Shown here: one piece after another, positions 20,784 through 33,089 of the stretch
How the letters are laid out: each line of letters opens with the position of its first letter
How positions within the stretch are numbered: the stretch's first letter is position 1
DNA from: Platerodrilus igneus
Taxonomy: Eukaryota; Arthropoda; Insecta; Coleoptera; Lycidae
Assembly (NCBI GenBank): GCA_036346225.1
Contig: JARFIW010000905.1
Span: 1,811,501-1,875,500 of the forward strand
Length of the DNA stretch: 64,000 nucleotides
Direction: 5' to 3'
Notes under the pieces: model-generated
The model's input: only the letters and a program-made list of their open reading frames with translations
Databases searched by the model: none
Told to the model about the DNA's origin: nothing
Made by a program: the position numbers and the translations under genes

Positions 20784-22508
20784 AATAATTAATTTTTTAA
20801 TTTGACTGATTATTTTCCGATTTTGTAAAAATTTCGATTCATTTCGTGGTTTGTATCGTTATTCCTTGCTTAGATTTATTAATTTTCCGTTTAGATTGCG
20901 TCGGGTTACTTGCTATATTTAGCCTGGGTCGTTTCGGATTATTTAAAGAATTGAGTGGCTTATTTTGTATTTAATTGCACGGTGTTGTAATTATTTCATG
21001 GTTACGTTTATTTTTAATTTACCGATGTTAATTTTATTGTAGGTTTGATTTCTGAGGTTTGATTGTGACTGAGGGGTTTTTTTGGTAATTCATTTCACTT
21101 CTTTTGCTTTGCGTCAGTTAAAGCTTTTTTATTTTTGATTATGTCGATTTAATTCTGTTTGTAATAATTATCTCTCGTGAAATTCAGTGTTAATTATAAG
21201 TTTGCAAGGTGTCGTCTTTTGCGTTGTTCAAAGTTGCATACAATGGTTTCGTTTTGTTACACTGTGTTAAACTATTGTAAGATGTTACCTTTCAGTCAAT
21301 TGTTTGCGTCGGTGTCTCTGTTGCAAGGTTATTTTTAAATATACTGTAGGTGTAATTCAGTAAATGCTGTGCAATTTTTACTTTATTTGATTTTCCTGAA
21401 AGCTTTTGTTTAAATAGATTGCGTCTTTTGTATAATTAATTATTTCGTCTTGAAATACTTAATTATACAATGTCATGTTTGGCATAATGAAATTTATATT
21501 CTGTTAATTGCTGCAGTATTTAATTATTTATAGGTTTCCTGAGTTGGTTTTATAATTAAACGTAATTTTTTGTATTTAAGATGATATTTTTTAAAAGTTT
21601 CCGGTCGTAATTTCTACGCTTTGTTGTAATTAATAATGCTTGAATCTTTTATTCTGAAGGTTTTCGTATGGTTATATTTAGATTTCGCGATGCGTTTTGA
21701 ATAGCTTTGTTCATTAATTAGATATATTCGTTGCGTTCAAGGTGAATGATTTGGTTGAAGACGAGATGAATGTTGGTTTCGCGTTTGAATTCGCGCTTTG
21801 TCAATTCTCGTAATAAAGATGTAGTTTTAATAATACATTGCAAATGGTGTCTATTATTTTACGGAATACGATGAGTTTGCGTCTGGGTAATTTATTTTGT
21901 TATTTTATTGCGTTATTATAAAGATTTTGGTTTCAATTTCGTGATTTAATTTTCGCCTTTATTTTCGGGGTATTGAGTCAGTTAATACCGTGTTGTTGAA
22001 TTAGAAATTCGTTTTTGTATCGTTTTTAAAAAAATTTTTTGCGTCAGTTCATATCGTAAATTTGGTCTCAAATGCGCTTAAAATGCGACTTTTTGATTTC
22101 CTCAAGTTTTTTTTTACAAAGAAAAATTTGTTTTCAAAAATAGCTTGAAGATAATCCCTTGCAATAGCTCAGTGGATTATTTTTATCAAATTGCATAAAA
22201 TAATGGTATCAATAATCAATATACATATATGTCATTCAATTGGTTTAAAGGAAAATGAACTTACACTAATTGTTTTGTTGCATTCATGGAGTCCGTCGAT
22301 TCTGGTACTTTCTCCACGTTGGTTATCGGATTTGATCTATGCTTGTATCTTCTCCAGTTTTTCTCTTGTTGAATTTGAACGATTTTGTTTCGCCTTCAAT
22401 TTTTGTTTGTTTGCTGGGTTTGAACTTCTGTTTGGTTCTGCCAAATTCGGAATTGAAATTCCACACCACCAGTTCTTCGAATTTTGGTTTCCTAGTGACC
22501 GTTTGACT
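20784..22508 (-). other. Long Gypsy leader between PBS and gag
   Basis: About 1.7 kb, T-rich on the plus strand, with no convincing ORF. GCGTCAGTT occurs at about 21111 and 22041 as well as at the PBS, which suggests internal duplications. Longer than leaders usual for this group. Confidence 0.4.
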
Positions 22509-22525
22509 TCCGTTCCGACTGCGTC
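22509..22525 (-). promoter_or_regulatory. Gypsy primer binding site
   Basis: Minus strand GACGCAGTCGGAACGG directly after the LTR end. It resembles the tRNA-Ser type site GGCGCAGTCGG of the 17.6/ZAM group with one change near the start. Confidence 0.5.
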
Positions 22526-23081
22526 AGTTAAGGTTCGTGGCTGGGAGCGGCCTTTTTTAAAAAACCATTTCCAACTTCTTAACAAATTTATTTTTTATTA
22601 ATACAGAATTGACTTGGAATTTTGACAATCTTGAATTAAAATTATTCTAAGTTCGAAAATTAATTAATTGTACTAAAATGAGTAATCTAACGAACTGCAA
22701 TGTTAAAGCTGAACATTGGATTAACTGTCGTCGACTGGGGCTCCCGGGCGTTTTATAATATTCCTACCCTCACATGACTATAGGAAATTGCAGATCTCAT
22801 GTCTGCTTATTCTTAACTCTATTCATAATACATTGTTGCGATCTTGCATTCTAAATAATCTTGGTTCGTGACCGTCGGTGACCGCCTGTTACCTGACATC
22901 TGCAGTGTCACTATCGTCTGTGCTACAAAGTAGCGCTTCCGTTTCCATGAACGTTGATAAACTGTATAAATTGTCCTTGTTTTACAATGTTGCACTTCAC
23001 TTAGCGCATTTCTAACATTTCTAATAATTTCTTAATTATTCTATTTCTTTATACATATATCAATTGAGGGATTACATAACT
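22526..23081 (-). repeat. Gypsy 5' LTR
   Basis: On the minus strand it starts AGTTATGTAATCCC and ends CGAACCTTAACT, as errantivirus LTRs do (AGTTA...TAACT). It has a TATAAAA box with CAGTCG about 25 bp later in a GC-rich stretch (near 22730-22760) and AATAAA signals near 22600. The partner 3' LTR is not in the window, so the call rests on these signals and on the PBS. Confidence 0.55.
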
Positions 23082-25672
23082 CGCTTATCTGTTTACAATT
23101 GGTCGTTCAAGCGCATACTCCAAAGATTACCGCCTTTTACCTTAATCTTCACATGCAGGCTTGGGTATTTTTACGAATTTCCAGTCTACAATGAAGTCGA
23201 GGTGCTTGTCCTGCACGTAGGATTTCAAGTTATTTGTATAGATTGGTTGGATTTTCAACTCTTCGATGGTCTTTCAAATCACGTAGGTCTTGTTTGTGTA
23301 GTAAATTTTATGAACTTTGCTTTATCGCCACCCTGTAATTATTTCCTATCTATTAAGGTGTTGGATTTTATACTTTCTCGGTCACGTAGCTTTATATTTA
23401 TTGATGTATACAATTATATGCGTTTTTCTGTTTTACGCATTTACAAACTTGCTTGTTTAAATGGGATTTCTTGTAAAATAATGATGCATTACTCACGCGT
23501 ATTGTGTTGCAGCTTCTGACCCCTTCGTTTTATGACTTGTAAAGTTGTTTATTTAATTGGATCTTTTGAAATACTCTTTCTTTTTTTGAGTCTAATTATA
23601 ATTATAGTTTATATACAGGTCGTTGGCATTTGCTTTCTCGCTAAATTGTCAATTTTCGCATTTTCTTTGTAAAATGTGTAGTTTTCTGGATTCTCATGAT
23701 ATTTACATAAAGCGCACTATTCTAGTGATCCTATATACCCCTAAATGACCCTATTATTATAGCAATATATATATATATATATATATATATATTGATGTGA
23801 CAGCGCCTCGCTTTGAGGACGTCACTAAAAGAGTGCTGTGATACAGATACAGCAAATTGTAAAATTTGAAATTGTTCACTGATCATCTTCCTTTCTAACT
23901 TTGCTTGGCTAGCTCAACGGAATTGATGGAGTTTTCAAAATGAAATCAAATACAGCAATATTACAAAGCATTAAACAGTATGAAATATTTTCTCTCATAC
24001 AAAAGCACGTAGAACATTTACAACATCGTTTCTTTCAAACAAAATAATTTCTAAGAAGTGCTTATTAATAAAAAAATGTTCCTTACCTTATTTTAAATTT
24101 ACAGAACTAAATTTCTTTTTTTGTGGATATTTTACTTGATTTTTGTTTATTCCCACGCTTATAAGGTTTGTTTGGCCAAAAACTCTTTTACAGACAATCT
24201 ATTAAAAGTTTAAAGTGTTTCGAACTCTGAACACAAACTTTGCTGGTAAAAATCTTTTACAAAAAAATTATTATATCTTAAACTAAATGACAAATTTCAA
24301 ATATCAGTTAAAAAAAAAATTATACTTGCAAAATCCACGAAGTGTTTCTTTATTCAATTCGTAATTAAATATCTTCTTATTTTAAATTGATGTAAAAATC
24401 AGCTTACAAGATTTTCCATATTTAAAATCCTTGTTTCAAACAGCAGTTGCCAAAGTACATTTTTGTTTATATCTTTCTTTTGATTGTTTAATAAAATTTT
24501 TAAAATAGCGTTATATTGAAGAATTTTCCCTCTTCATTGTAATTTAATAATTTCCATTTTTTATGTAAGTTACGTTTGAAACATCACTTCTATATTCATT
24601 GTAACAATGTAATTATTAAATTACAGTATACTTACTGCATACTTCAAATATTATCTTCGCAAAGCAATAGCTCGCGACTTATATCAAAATAACATTTTGC
24701 GATCGAATTTAAGCACCGAATGAATTCCCGTTTTTAATAAACGCTTCCTTATATATACAAATTATCTATTTTCAGAATGTAGTAGAATAGTATGGAACAT
24801 TATGATGCAAGGTTTCCCAGAAAAACTCTAGCGTCTAAAATCGCGGCGTTTATTACCTCGTAATCTCTTCCACTTATTAGTGACGTGCATGCTTCGTCCT
24901 ACTCTACACATACGATTATTGTGGCGTTGCATACTAATGCGAAAAATAATCGATTTTTATAGGTTATTTTATGGTATGGGTTTTTTTCAATGTTCGAGTT
25001 GCTTCTTGGAATAAACGTTTATTTATTAATGAGTTCGTACGAATTGACGTATTTTTCACAATTTCTTTCGAAACTTCTTTCTTAATCTCGTCTATTCCAG
25101 AAATTTCTTTATTTACCACAGGATAATTAATGTAAACTTTGATTGCATTTTAATGCAAAAGAGGTTGCATTTTATAGAAAATATTTGCTTTCGTGTTTCA
25201 GTACACAAAATTAATATTAAAATTTGTTTTTTTAACAAGGTTGTAGTTTCTTAAGCAAACTGAATAAAGCTAGCACTATCCTACGTTATTTACAATAAAT
25301 CAAAAGCATTTTTATCAAAAATGTATTGATAAAATAAGTGAAAATAAATGGTTTGGTATTTATCTTGAAATGATGGATTTACGTTCGCATTGAATGCGTT
25401 TTTGAGATATCTTAAAATTAATTATTTGTTTACATATATAGCTTACGTTATTTGTTATTTATTTATAATACACATATATCATACAGGAGATTATTTATAC
25501 ACGTGCAATTGCATTTTTCGCCTGTACATCAATGAATAAAATTTCGCTTGTATTATGCAGGGTGTAACCATAAATTTACGGAAATTTTCATATTTTTTTT
25601 ATTCTCTTATATCTTGATGGGATTTATTTGTAGAATTTGGGTTTCAATGACCTCTCGTGACACCTTACCATG

Positions 25673-25711
<39 letters not shown>

Positions 25712-27085
25712 TATTTATTGATGTGATAAAGAGGTCACAAGAAATCATTGAAACCTAAATTCTATAAATAAAACTCACCCAAAGAGAAGGAAACAAAAAA
25801 AATTGAAATTTCCGAATATTTAATGATTATCACAAAACATAAAAGAAGCACTTATTTAATTATGTAAAAACTTTAAGCCGTGTGTGTAAATAATTCTTCT
25901 ATACTTAGTAAATTTCGAGTTTCGATCTTTAATATATAAATACAAAGCCATTAAATTTCATTATGTAAACAATCATTATATACTTAGTAAGAAGAGTTTC
26001 ATTTTAAAATAGGTATGTTAGTTATTGAAAACATATTCCACTGAATTACTCAAATCCATACTTTATTAGGATGCAGAGCAATTGCGGGCTTTAATTGTTT
26101 ATGTAATTTAATTCATTTTAAGGGTTTCAAACAAGATATTTTAATTCTGGAATTTTCTAATATGTCATTTTACTAAGAAATGTTTTTAAAAGTCATTAAA
26201 TAGCCAATTATGAATAAATGCACTATTCAAGGAACTCGCGCGAACATTAAACTGCAATAAAATAGATAAGAAATATTTTTAGTAGTTTTCTATTGTAATA
26301 CAGTAAGAGAGAAAGGGACAGCGAACATTAACTCCATACACTAGAAAAGGATATTTCACACGTTTGACGCTGAACATAAATCATAGCTTGACACTAATTG
26401 GTTATTAAAACCAATAAATTTGTGTAAATTCTTATATCAGTGGTGGTTAATGCTTCTAAATAAATCTGGAAGGATCTAGAAAATAACATATAGAGATAAT
26501 TTTTGTATATAAACCGGAATCGTATTAGAATGAGTTATTCATTCTTTCCTAAGCCAAACAATGTGTAACTTTTCCGATTCATTCAATTTTATGAGATCAA
26601 CCAATTAAGTATGACTAAAGATTAATTTTGGCATGCATGCAGTAGTTGACATTTAGCATATAACTTTCACTAAATAATTAATTCTACGAAGGTGTAAGTT
26701 ATAACAATTTAAGTTGCCGTACGAAATGAAACAAATCAATTTTGAATGATTTATAATCAGTCTTATAGGCATTTCACAATTAACAATACAGATGTACCTT
26801 GCAAATGGAGATTTAACAAAAAATACGATTCGTTGCAGTAAATTACTCTTCACATACATGCAATCGTAGTAAGCTTAAATGGAGACACTGAATAAAGAAC
26901 GTTTATAAATAGTTTTAGTCCTTGCCAGTTATATTATTGTTAGTTGCACCGCTTTCTCTAAATTGGTATGTTTCAAAACAATTATTGTATGCCTAGTACT
27001 CCTAGCAATTACGCCTTATTCTAAACCCTAGGCCAAAGTAATTGTTTTTAAAATTGCAATAGTTATTAAAATGGACTGGTCAGAC
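23082..27085. other. AT-rich region without a recognisable gene
   Basis: An open frame at 23064-23519 has no family resemblance. (TA)n runs lie at about 23765-23793 and 25677-25708. A short hairpin (GTGAC ... GTCAC) sits at 23796-23823. The foldback 25560-25832 is listed separately. I see nothing else I can support. Confidence 0.5.
25560..25832. repeat. Foldback with a (TA)n microsatellite at its centre
   Basis: The left arm (about 25565-25675) and right arm (about 25712-25832) are imperfect inverted copies sharing the TAGAATTTnGGTTTCAATGA block; they flank the TA run. The left end carries GCAGGGTGTAACC, similar to the CAGGGTG ends of the Tc1/mariner-like elements here. Confidence 0.65.
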
Positions 27086-27584
27086 TTATAGTATAATAAA
27101 CATGTATTTTTTCTTGGGATTTAGTCCAAGTTCTCTATTAATGTAAAAAGACTCGATAAATAGACTGGTTTTATAATTGGTTTTGTTGTCCAAAATGATG
27201 GTGTCATCGAACAAAGGTGTATGTCTGGTTGCAAACGTGAGAAGACAATGCACATTTTGTGGAGTTTTTTCTGCAATCACTCCTGTGCTAGGTTAAGCGA
27301 CTCTTTAGCCACATACTAGTCTATCCAATGTAACTATTGTTACAACTGCACGTGATCTTGTAAACAATGTTACTGTTTAACAGTTTCGGAGTACGATCCT
27401 TTAATTTCGTAAATAAATTCTGGATGGAGTAATTGTACTCATAGACGATAGCAATCTTGGGTTGTTTAAGTAATCGTACTAAAAGAGGAGATAACTTCTG
27501 TATATAAAAAAGCTTTTTATAAGTAATATCTATTTCAGTAGTGTTCACACTTAAGAAGTTGCTATACATTAACTTATGTAACAT
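27086..27584 (-). pseudogene. Penelope-like GIY-YIG endonuclease fragment
   Basis: 27321-27584 encodes a linker and the start of the GIY-YIG domain (NIVYKITCSCNNSYIG). After a break the 27086-27280 frame carries the C-terminal part (FIESFYINRELGLNPK), which matches the position of the FLESYHI block of the other fragment at 44857. RT is missing, so this is a decayed 3' remnant. Confidence 0.7.
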
Positions 27585-29560
27585 TTATTTTGGGTAACCG
27601 TTGTTTACTAAAGTGTCTATCAATAATTTTTTATTCTTTGCAGGTCAGTTTCTACTTGAAGCACGTTGAATCCACATCACTTTTAATTAGAAATCTACAC
27701 GTCAGATAAATAAAATTTATGTTATACTGAAAATAGTGCTGTGCAACAATTACGGTAAGAATACATGAAGAGTTTTTGCCGTTTTTTTTTTGAGAAAACG
27801 TGAGTAGAAATTGGTTAATTAATTTAAATTAAATATTTATAATTATATAGGGCTTCTAATAGGCCTCCATTCAAATTCTGGACTATTTATGGTTCAATTC
27901 TAATCTGCGTCGAAAGAAATTCTAATTCTAATCTGCGTTGAAAACAATTATAATTTTAATTCTGGTATAATTCTGGTTCAATTCTGGCGATAATTCTAAT
28001 TATGGGACAATTCTAATACGCTGCTAATGTATGATCCGAAGTCTGGAATTTCAAGCGGTATTTAAGGGAAGAGATTCAAAGCATATAGAATAAAGCACGA
28101 GGTAATTTTTGGAAAGCAAGGGGTAACTGTGCTGAAATATTGGTTCGACAAAGCAGAGCATTGGTATTCGATTGAGGACAGTAAAACGGTGTTGATCCCC
28201 ACATGAAACAACATATCAGGAGATCACAGGTCAGATCTACTTAATTTTAAGGAATCTTTTCAATTTAAATTTTAATACTGAATTTATTCAATTTATCCAA
28301 AACTTGTAAAGAGTCAACAGAAACATTGCATATGTTTAAACTTATGTAATAAATCATAAAGAGGTCTCAAACGTTCCAGATTTTTTTGTAAAGGTGTTGT
28401 TTTTGGTGACTTTATATTGAATTAAAAGTATATTGAAGGGTGTATTTAAAGAATTTGAAAAATTGTAAATATTATTTCCTCTCATTATATGAATGTTGAT
28501 TGACTTCGTTTTATCAATGCAAACAGGTAATCATAAAAGGTGTGAAAGAAAATTGATCATTGTAACGTTGTGGACTCTGTGTAGATTAAAAAGGGCTAGT
28601 CGTGGCATAATAATAAAAGTAAAAGATTAATTTGAAAAATACACAGAGCGGTGGCATTCAACTAAAACGTTTATTACACCGAGTACGGCGTTATCATATC
28701 AATATATGATATTGGAGGAATTATCATGCCCCTACGTTGGGCTGTTATATTTATTTTGCTATGAACTGTCTAAATTATCAAACCTCTATGTTGTGCTGTT
28801 AATTTTGCTATGTACTCTAAATTATTCGCGTTCCATCATTTGGACGACCATTTTTAATATTTACTATGAATAAACAAGATTGTAATTTTCTCCTCCTCCG
28901 GCTGTCTTATTAATATTGCTATCAACTTAACTGGATTTTATCTTGAAGCAACCTTGTCTGCCAATAGCAAAATTCGATACGTTACCGCCTTACTTAGTTA
29001 TCAATTTCTATTCAACTCGTAGCTCCTCCTATTTAAATCTTATGACCTCGGCTAGCATTTATTTGAAATTATAAAATTCAGTTAATTTCGATTTTATGTA
29101 TAATGAAACCAATATATTATGTACATACAGCTCTTGTAAATTATTTGAAATACACTTTTCAATTAGTTACTGTTATAAATCTCATTTATTAACAATCATC
29201 TACTATTTACTCAAAACCCAAAGTCACCAAAAAAAAAAACTTATTATCTTTATCAACGAAGTGTAGAATATTCTAAACCTGTTATCATGTTACTCACTTT
29301 ATGCGTATGCAACTTCTTTTGTTGACTTTTTCACAAGCATATTATATTAAGCAAATTCAATAAAAAATAAAAAATATATATAGAAAAACAAAATGTCTTA
29401 TAACTAAAAAATCTGACCTGGTTTATTTCTTCACATCGACGCTTCCAATAAAAATTATCTTCCCCAATTCATTTAAATTTTTGCCATTACACTATGGACT
29501 AACATTATTAATTTATGCACCCCCAATTTATTGTCGTTTCATATCAAACTTCTTCTTATT
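27585..29560. other. AT-rich region with imperfect AATTCTAAT repeats
   Basis: 27867-28020 is a run of diverged ATTCTAATCTGCG and ATTCTGG units. The rest has no ORF. The part around 28600-28760 contains GCCCCTACGTTGGGCT, reminiscent of the repeats at 47660-47830. Confidence 0.4.
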
Positions 29561-29569
29561 ATTCAATTT

Positions 29570-29795
29570 TCTCAAACTTCGAATTGTATTATTCTTCCCC
29601 CAGACATCAAAATTGTATTACTGTATTTTCCCCTGGACTTCAAAATTGTATTACTGTATTTTCCCCTTGGACATTGAAATCGTAGTCTATTTCCCTCAGA
29701 CTTCGAATTGTGGTTTGTTTACCTCCGTACTTCAGATTGTAGTTTGCTTTCCCCGTACATCAGATTGTAGTTTATTTTCCCCCGTACATCAGAGC
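29570..29795. repeat. Tandem repeat, units of about 30-34 bp
   Basis: Six to seven units of the form CAGACwTCrAATTGTAnT plus TTTCCCC. Because the unit is close to 30 bp, an ORF (29481-29852) stays open across it with a repeating pattern; I regard that as chance. Confidence 0.8.
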
Positions 29796-29879
29796 CGTTT
29801 AATCGGCAATTATAATCTTCATATTAGCACTTATTTTCTCTTTCACTTTTAAAATTTACGTATTATTTTATTTCATAAC

Positions 29880-30657
29880 GACGCACTTCGGCCTTTGTTG
29901 AGTTCAAAACTAACTTCGTTATCACGGTGCTTGCTAATATATCATTGAATTCCCACTCCATCAGTGGGTATGGTCTAGAACTCGTCGCTTATTTGTGACC
30001 AATCAAATAATTACATTTAAAGCAGTTTCTGATGTAATGCTCCACGATTCCCCATAATTGTAACCTGCTTGCAGCTGTCTTTCGTTATCAACATGCTGTG
30101 TTTTGATAGATCTAATTGCCTTTCCATAAACAACTCATGCAACTGACTTTTAATTAACATATTTACATGCTATTCACGCAGTTTTTAATCATTTTTCTTA
30201 TCAAAAATGGTTAGATATTTGTACGCATTTATATTAGCTACTTGAAGCTCTATTTCTATCTCCGTATTAATCTAATCGTCTGGAACTCCTTTTGAATGCG
30301 TGTCTAATTACACTTTATCATTTATTTATAAATATACGCGTGCTTCCACTGAAAAATATTATTACTTGCTTTACCTAAATTAACTAAAACTTTATCTACA
30401 GGGTATTTAATATTTTCTATTTGCTTAATGAATGTCTTTCTCATTCCTACGCCAACTATGCGTCCTCCTAGGTTTATCTGCGTCGCTTAAAACTATTTAT
30501 ACTTTATATACAGGGTGTTGACTGGTTACTATTTACAAACTATGTCTATTTCTTAATTTTTTACTAAATAAGTACCGTTTTCTGCTGCCTATGGTAATTT
30601 CTCTTTTCTAAATGACCTTTCCTATAAAGTGCACCCTTAAACAACCCCTTATCACAG

Positions 30658-30698
<41 letters not shown>

Positions 30699-33085
30699 CC
30701 ACCATCAATCGAACGTCCGTACATTCTGATTTTACATTACATCCAACGTCCATGTGAAATACTACGTCCAGTATACGGACGCCGAATTTCCAACATGTTA
30801 AATTTTGGAGAAGCTTTGTAAGAGTTAAATATGTCATTTGGCAAAATTAGGGTGGACGCCCTTGGCTGCAAAACATAAAAAATATACATTTTAGTTCAAC
30901 GTTTTTACAGCAGAGGCACTGCGTTCGTCGGGTGTATATCGAGACCGTATATCTATCAGTCGTGGTATTCACAACCACACGTCCGGAGAATTGGCAACGT
31001 TGTACTCCTTGAAGTCGCTCGTTATTTTAGGTACACAACAACTAAGCTTTACTTGTTCGATTGACTAGCATGTGTGAGGGGAGTTTGACAGGCGCTTGCT
31101 GCATTTGCTTTTTCCGTAAGATATTAGTTCACGTTTAAAGAATTATGTGACTAATTTGAAGGACGAAACTGCGTTTAGCGTTCATTGAAGTAATACAGTA
31201 GTCTGTAAAATTGAAAATGCATACATGTAAATCATTGACTTTTATTAGGACATGATTTAGGCTTTAATTATTATAAGAACTTACCGTGAGTAACAAATCG
31301 AGAATACTTTTGAACCCAAACGTTTGTCAACAAAGCGCTATATAATTTTGCTATAAAGTACGACATTAATTAAACTACATTGTTTGATGCAAATGTGATT
31401 TTTCAGCATTACTACTTTTTCTTATTTTGGTTATTTTAAAAAATTCAATGTTATGGCTCTTAATTTTTAATAATATTTTCTAGAATAACGCAATTTGGAA
31501 ACAATTTTTACCACTGTTTTTTTGTTGTTCAAGGTTGACATTACACCGTGCCATTGTATTCAAATCTGTATATTATTAAATCGATTGGTGAAGTGATTTT
31601 TAAAGAAGAGTCAAACTTATTGATTGCAATGTTATCTAAAAATAGTTTTACGGACACTTAAATTTTCTTAATGTGAAATATGATAGGCTTTGAGATGTAG
31701 AATTTTTCATATATAAAAGCGGATGAGTTTTTTTTGTCTACATTCTACAAAAGTAATGAACAATAATTAATTCCCTTTTTTGAACACAAGATCCCTTGAG
31801 TGTACATACTATTTTCAAGTGAAGTCATTGAGAAGAACGACAAATATCTCCTTGTTATAAATAATTACTTTCCTCATTCTTTTAAATTTAGGCGTTCTAA
31901 ACCCGCCGAATATACCGTGCTTGTAAAATTCATTATGATTAAGATTTTGCGGGTTCTAGGCTTAAATTGACTGTTCTTGGCTATATATTCATATTTTTTT
32001 TATTCATATTAAATAGAAAATGATCTTTGAAAATAGATTAATAAAGAGGAACTTATCTAATAATTATTTGTATATCAAGATTGTGAAATTGCCTTTTGTG
32101 TACCGAGAATCGGCTTGTTGCTGAGGATAAATAATCTCAAGGTCGCTACAAAGTTTCAGCGCCAGGTGTACAGGTGTTCAGAAATACCCTAAAGATAATT
32201 TCTTATATAACTGCACATACCAGCCTACATGCTTTTCAAATCACCTGCACATGCACAAACACACAGCGACAGACCCAGAAGAGCAAAAGATTTTTTGAAC
32301 AAATCGCTAGTATATTGTTTTAGTAATGTGTATGGTAGTTCTATTTTTTAAAAGTTCCGAAAGTTATATTAATTTATCTGATTCTCGATCTCTGGAAGTA
32401 AATTCCGAAACGTAGTCTCATAAAGCAGAATATAAGTTATACAACTTATACTTTTTGGTATTAATAAATCATGATTCATAACTTGGAAGAAACAATAATT
32501 GTTTCATTTTCATATTCTACCCTAGGAGATTTGATTATTTTAGGATTATTTTGATTACGTATCATGATATAAATATTAACACAGACACACGCCTTCCTTT
32601 ATAATATAAAAATGCAATTTAATTGAAACTTTATTTTTGCAGAAAATATACAAACGTAGTTCCGCTTAGAACCTTAATTTCGAAACTAAACGTATTATTA
32701 ACATAATAAACTGCATTGTACTAAAACATTTGTAAAACTACAATAACAGTAGTAGTAAATAAAAAAAATCGAAAATAATACCTGTATAACTTACAAAGTA
32801 TACGATCTTACCAAAATACAGTTATTATTTTGACGAGACATACTTATTCTGAACATAAACTTTTATTTTTAGTCAGTCTATTAGCTAAATTATCCGGAAA
32901 CACAGTCTTTAACTTTTCACACTCATGAAGTTTTGAGGATTTTTAGATTTTATGTCTTGCAAAGTAATTTTCAACAATTTTTTTGTTCACTAGTCCAAGG
33001 AACCACTTTTCTCTTTTTCTTTGTATAAATTTTATTGTGCTCGTTTTCATTGTTGGCTTTAACTATCTGTTGACATCTTTCAAGA
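29880..33085. other. Region without a recognisable gene
   Basis: A (TA)n run lies at about 30659-30694, preceded by ACAGCAATATAT; a possible element end ACAGGGTGTTGACTGG is at about 30510. The rest is AT-rich with no supported ORF. Confidence 0.5.
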
Positions 33086-33089
33086 TATA

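Larger units (their letters stand above)
18106..23081 (-). mobile_element. Errantivirus-like Ty3/Gypsy element, 3' half missing
   Basis: Reading on the minus strand: 5' LTR (22526-23081), PBS, a leader of about 1.7 kb, gag, protease and the first part of RT, then the join to the non-LTR element tail at 18105. RNase H, integrase, any env and the 3' LTR are absent from the window. The left flank of the non-LTR element shows no Gypsy sequence, so a deletion or rearrangement accompanied or followed its insertion. Confidence 0.78.

Noticed and set aside
23064..23519. 151-codon plus-strand ORF
   Set aside because: No recognisable domain, lies at the edge of the Gypsy LTR in T-rich sequence; likely chance.
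29481..29852. 123-codon ORF across the tandem repeat
   Set aside because: The frame is open only because of the repeat; hydrophobic, low-complexity content and no family resemblance.
30612..30837. ORFs on both strands with Tyr-Ile runs
   Set aside because: They are translations of the (TA)n microsatellite; the same holds for the Tyr-Ile runs near 48600, 50480, 51060 and 62650.
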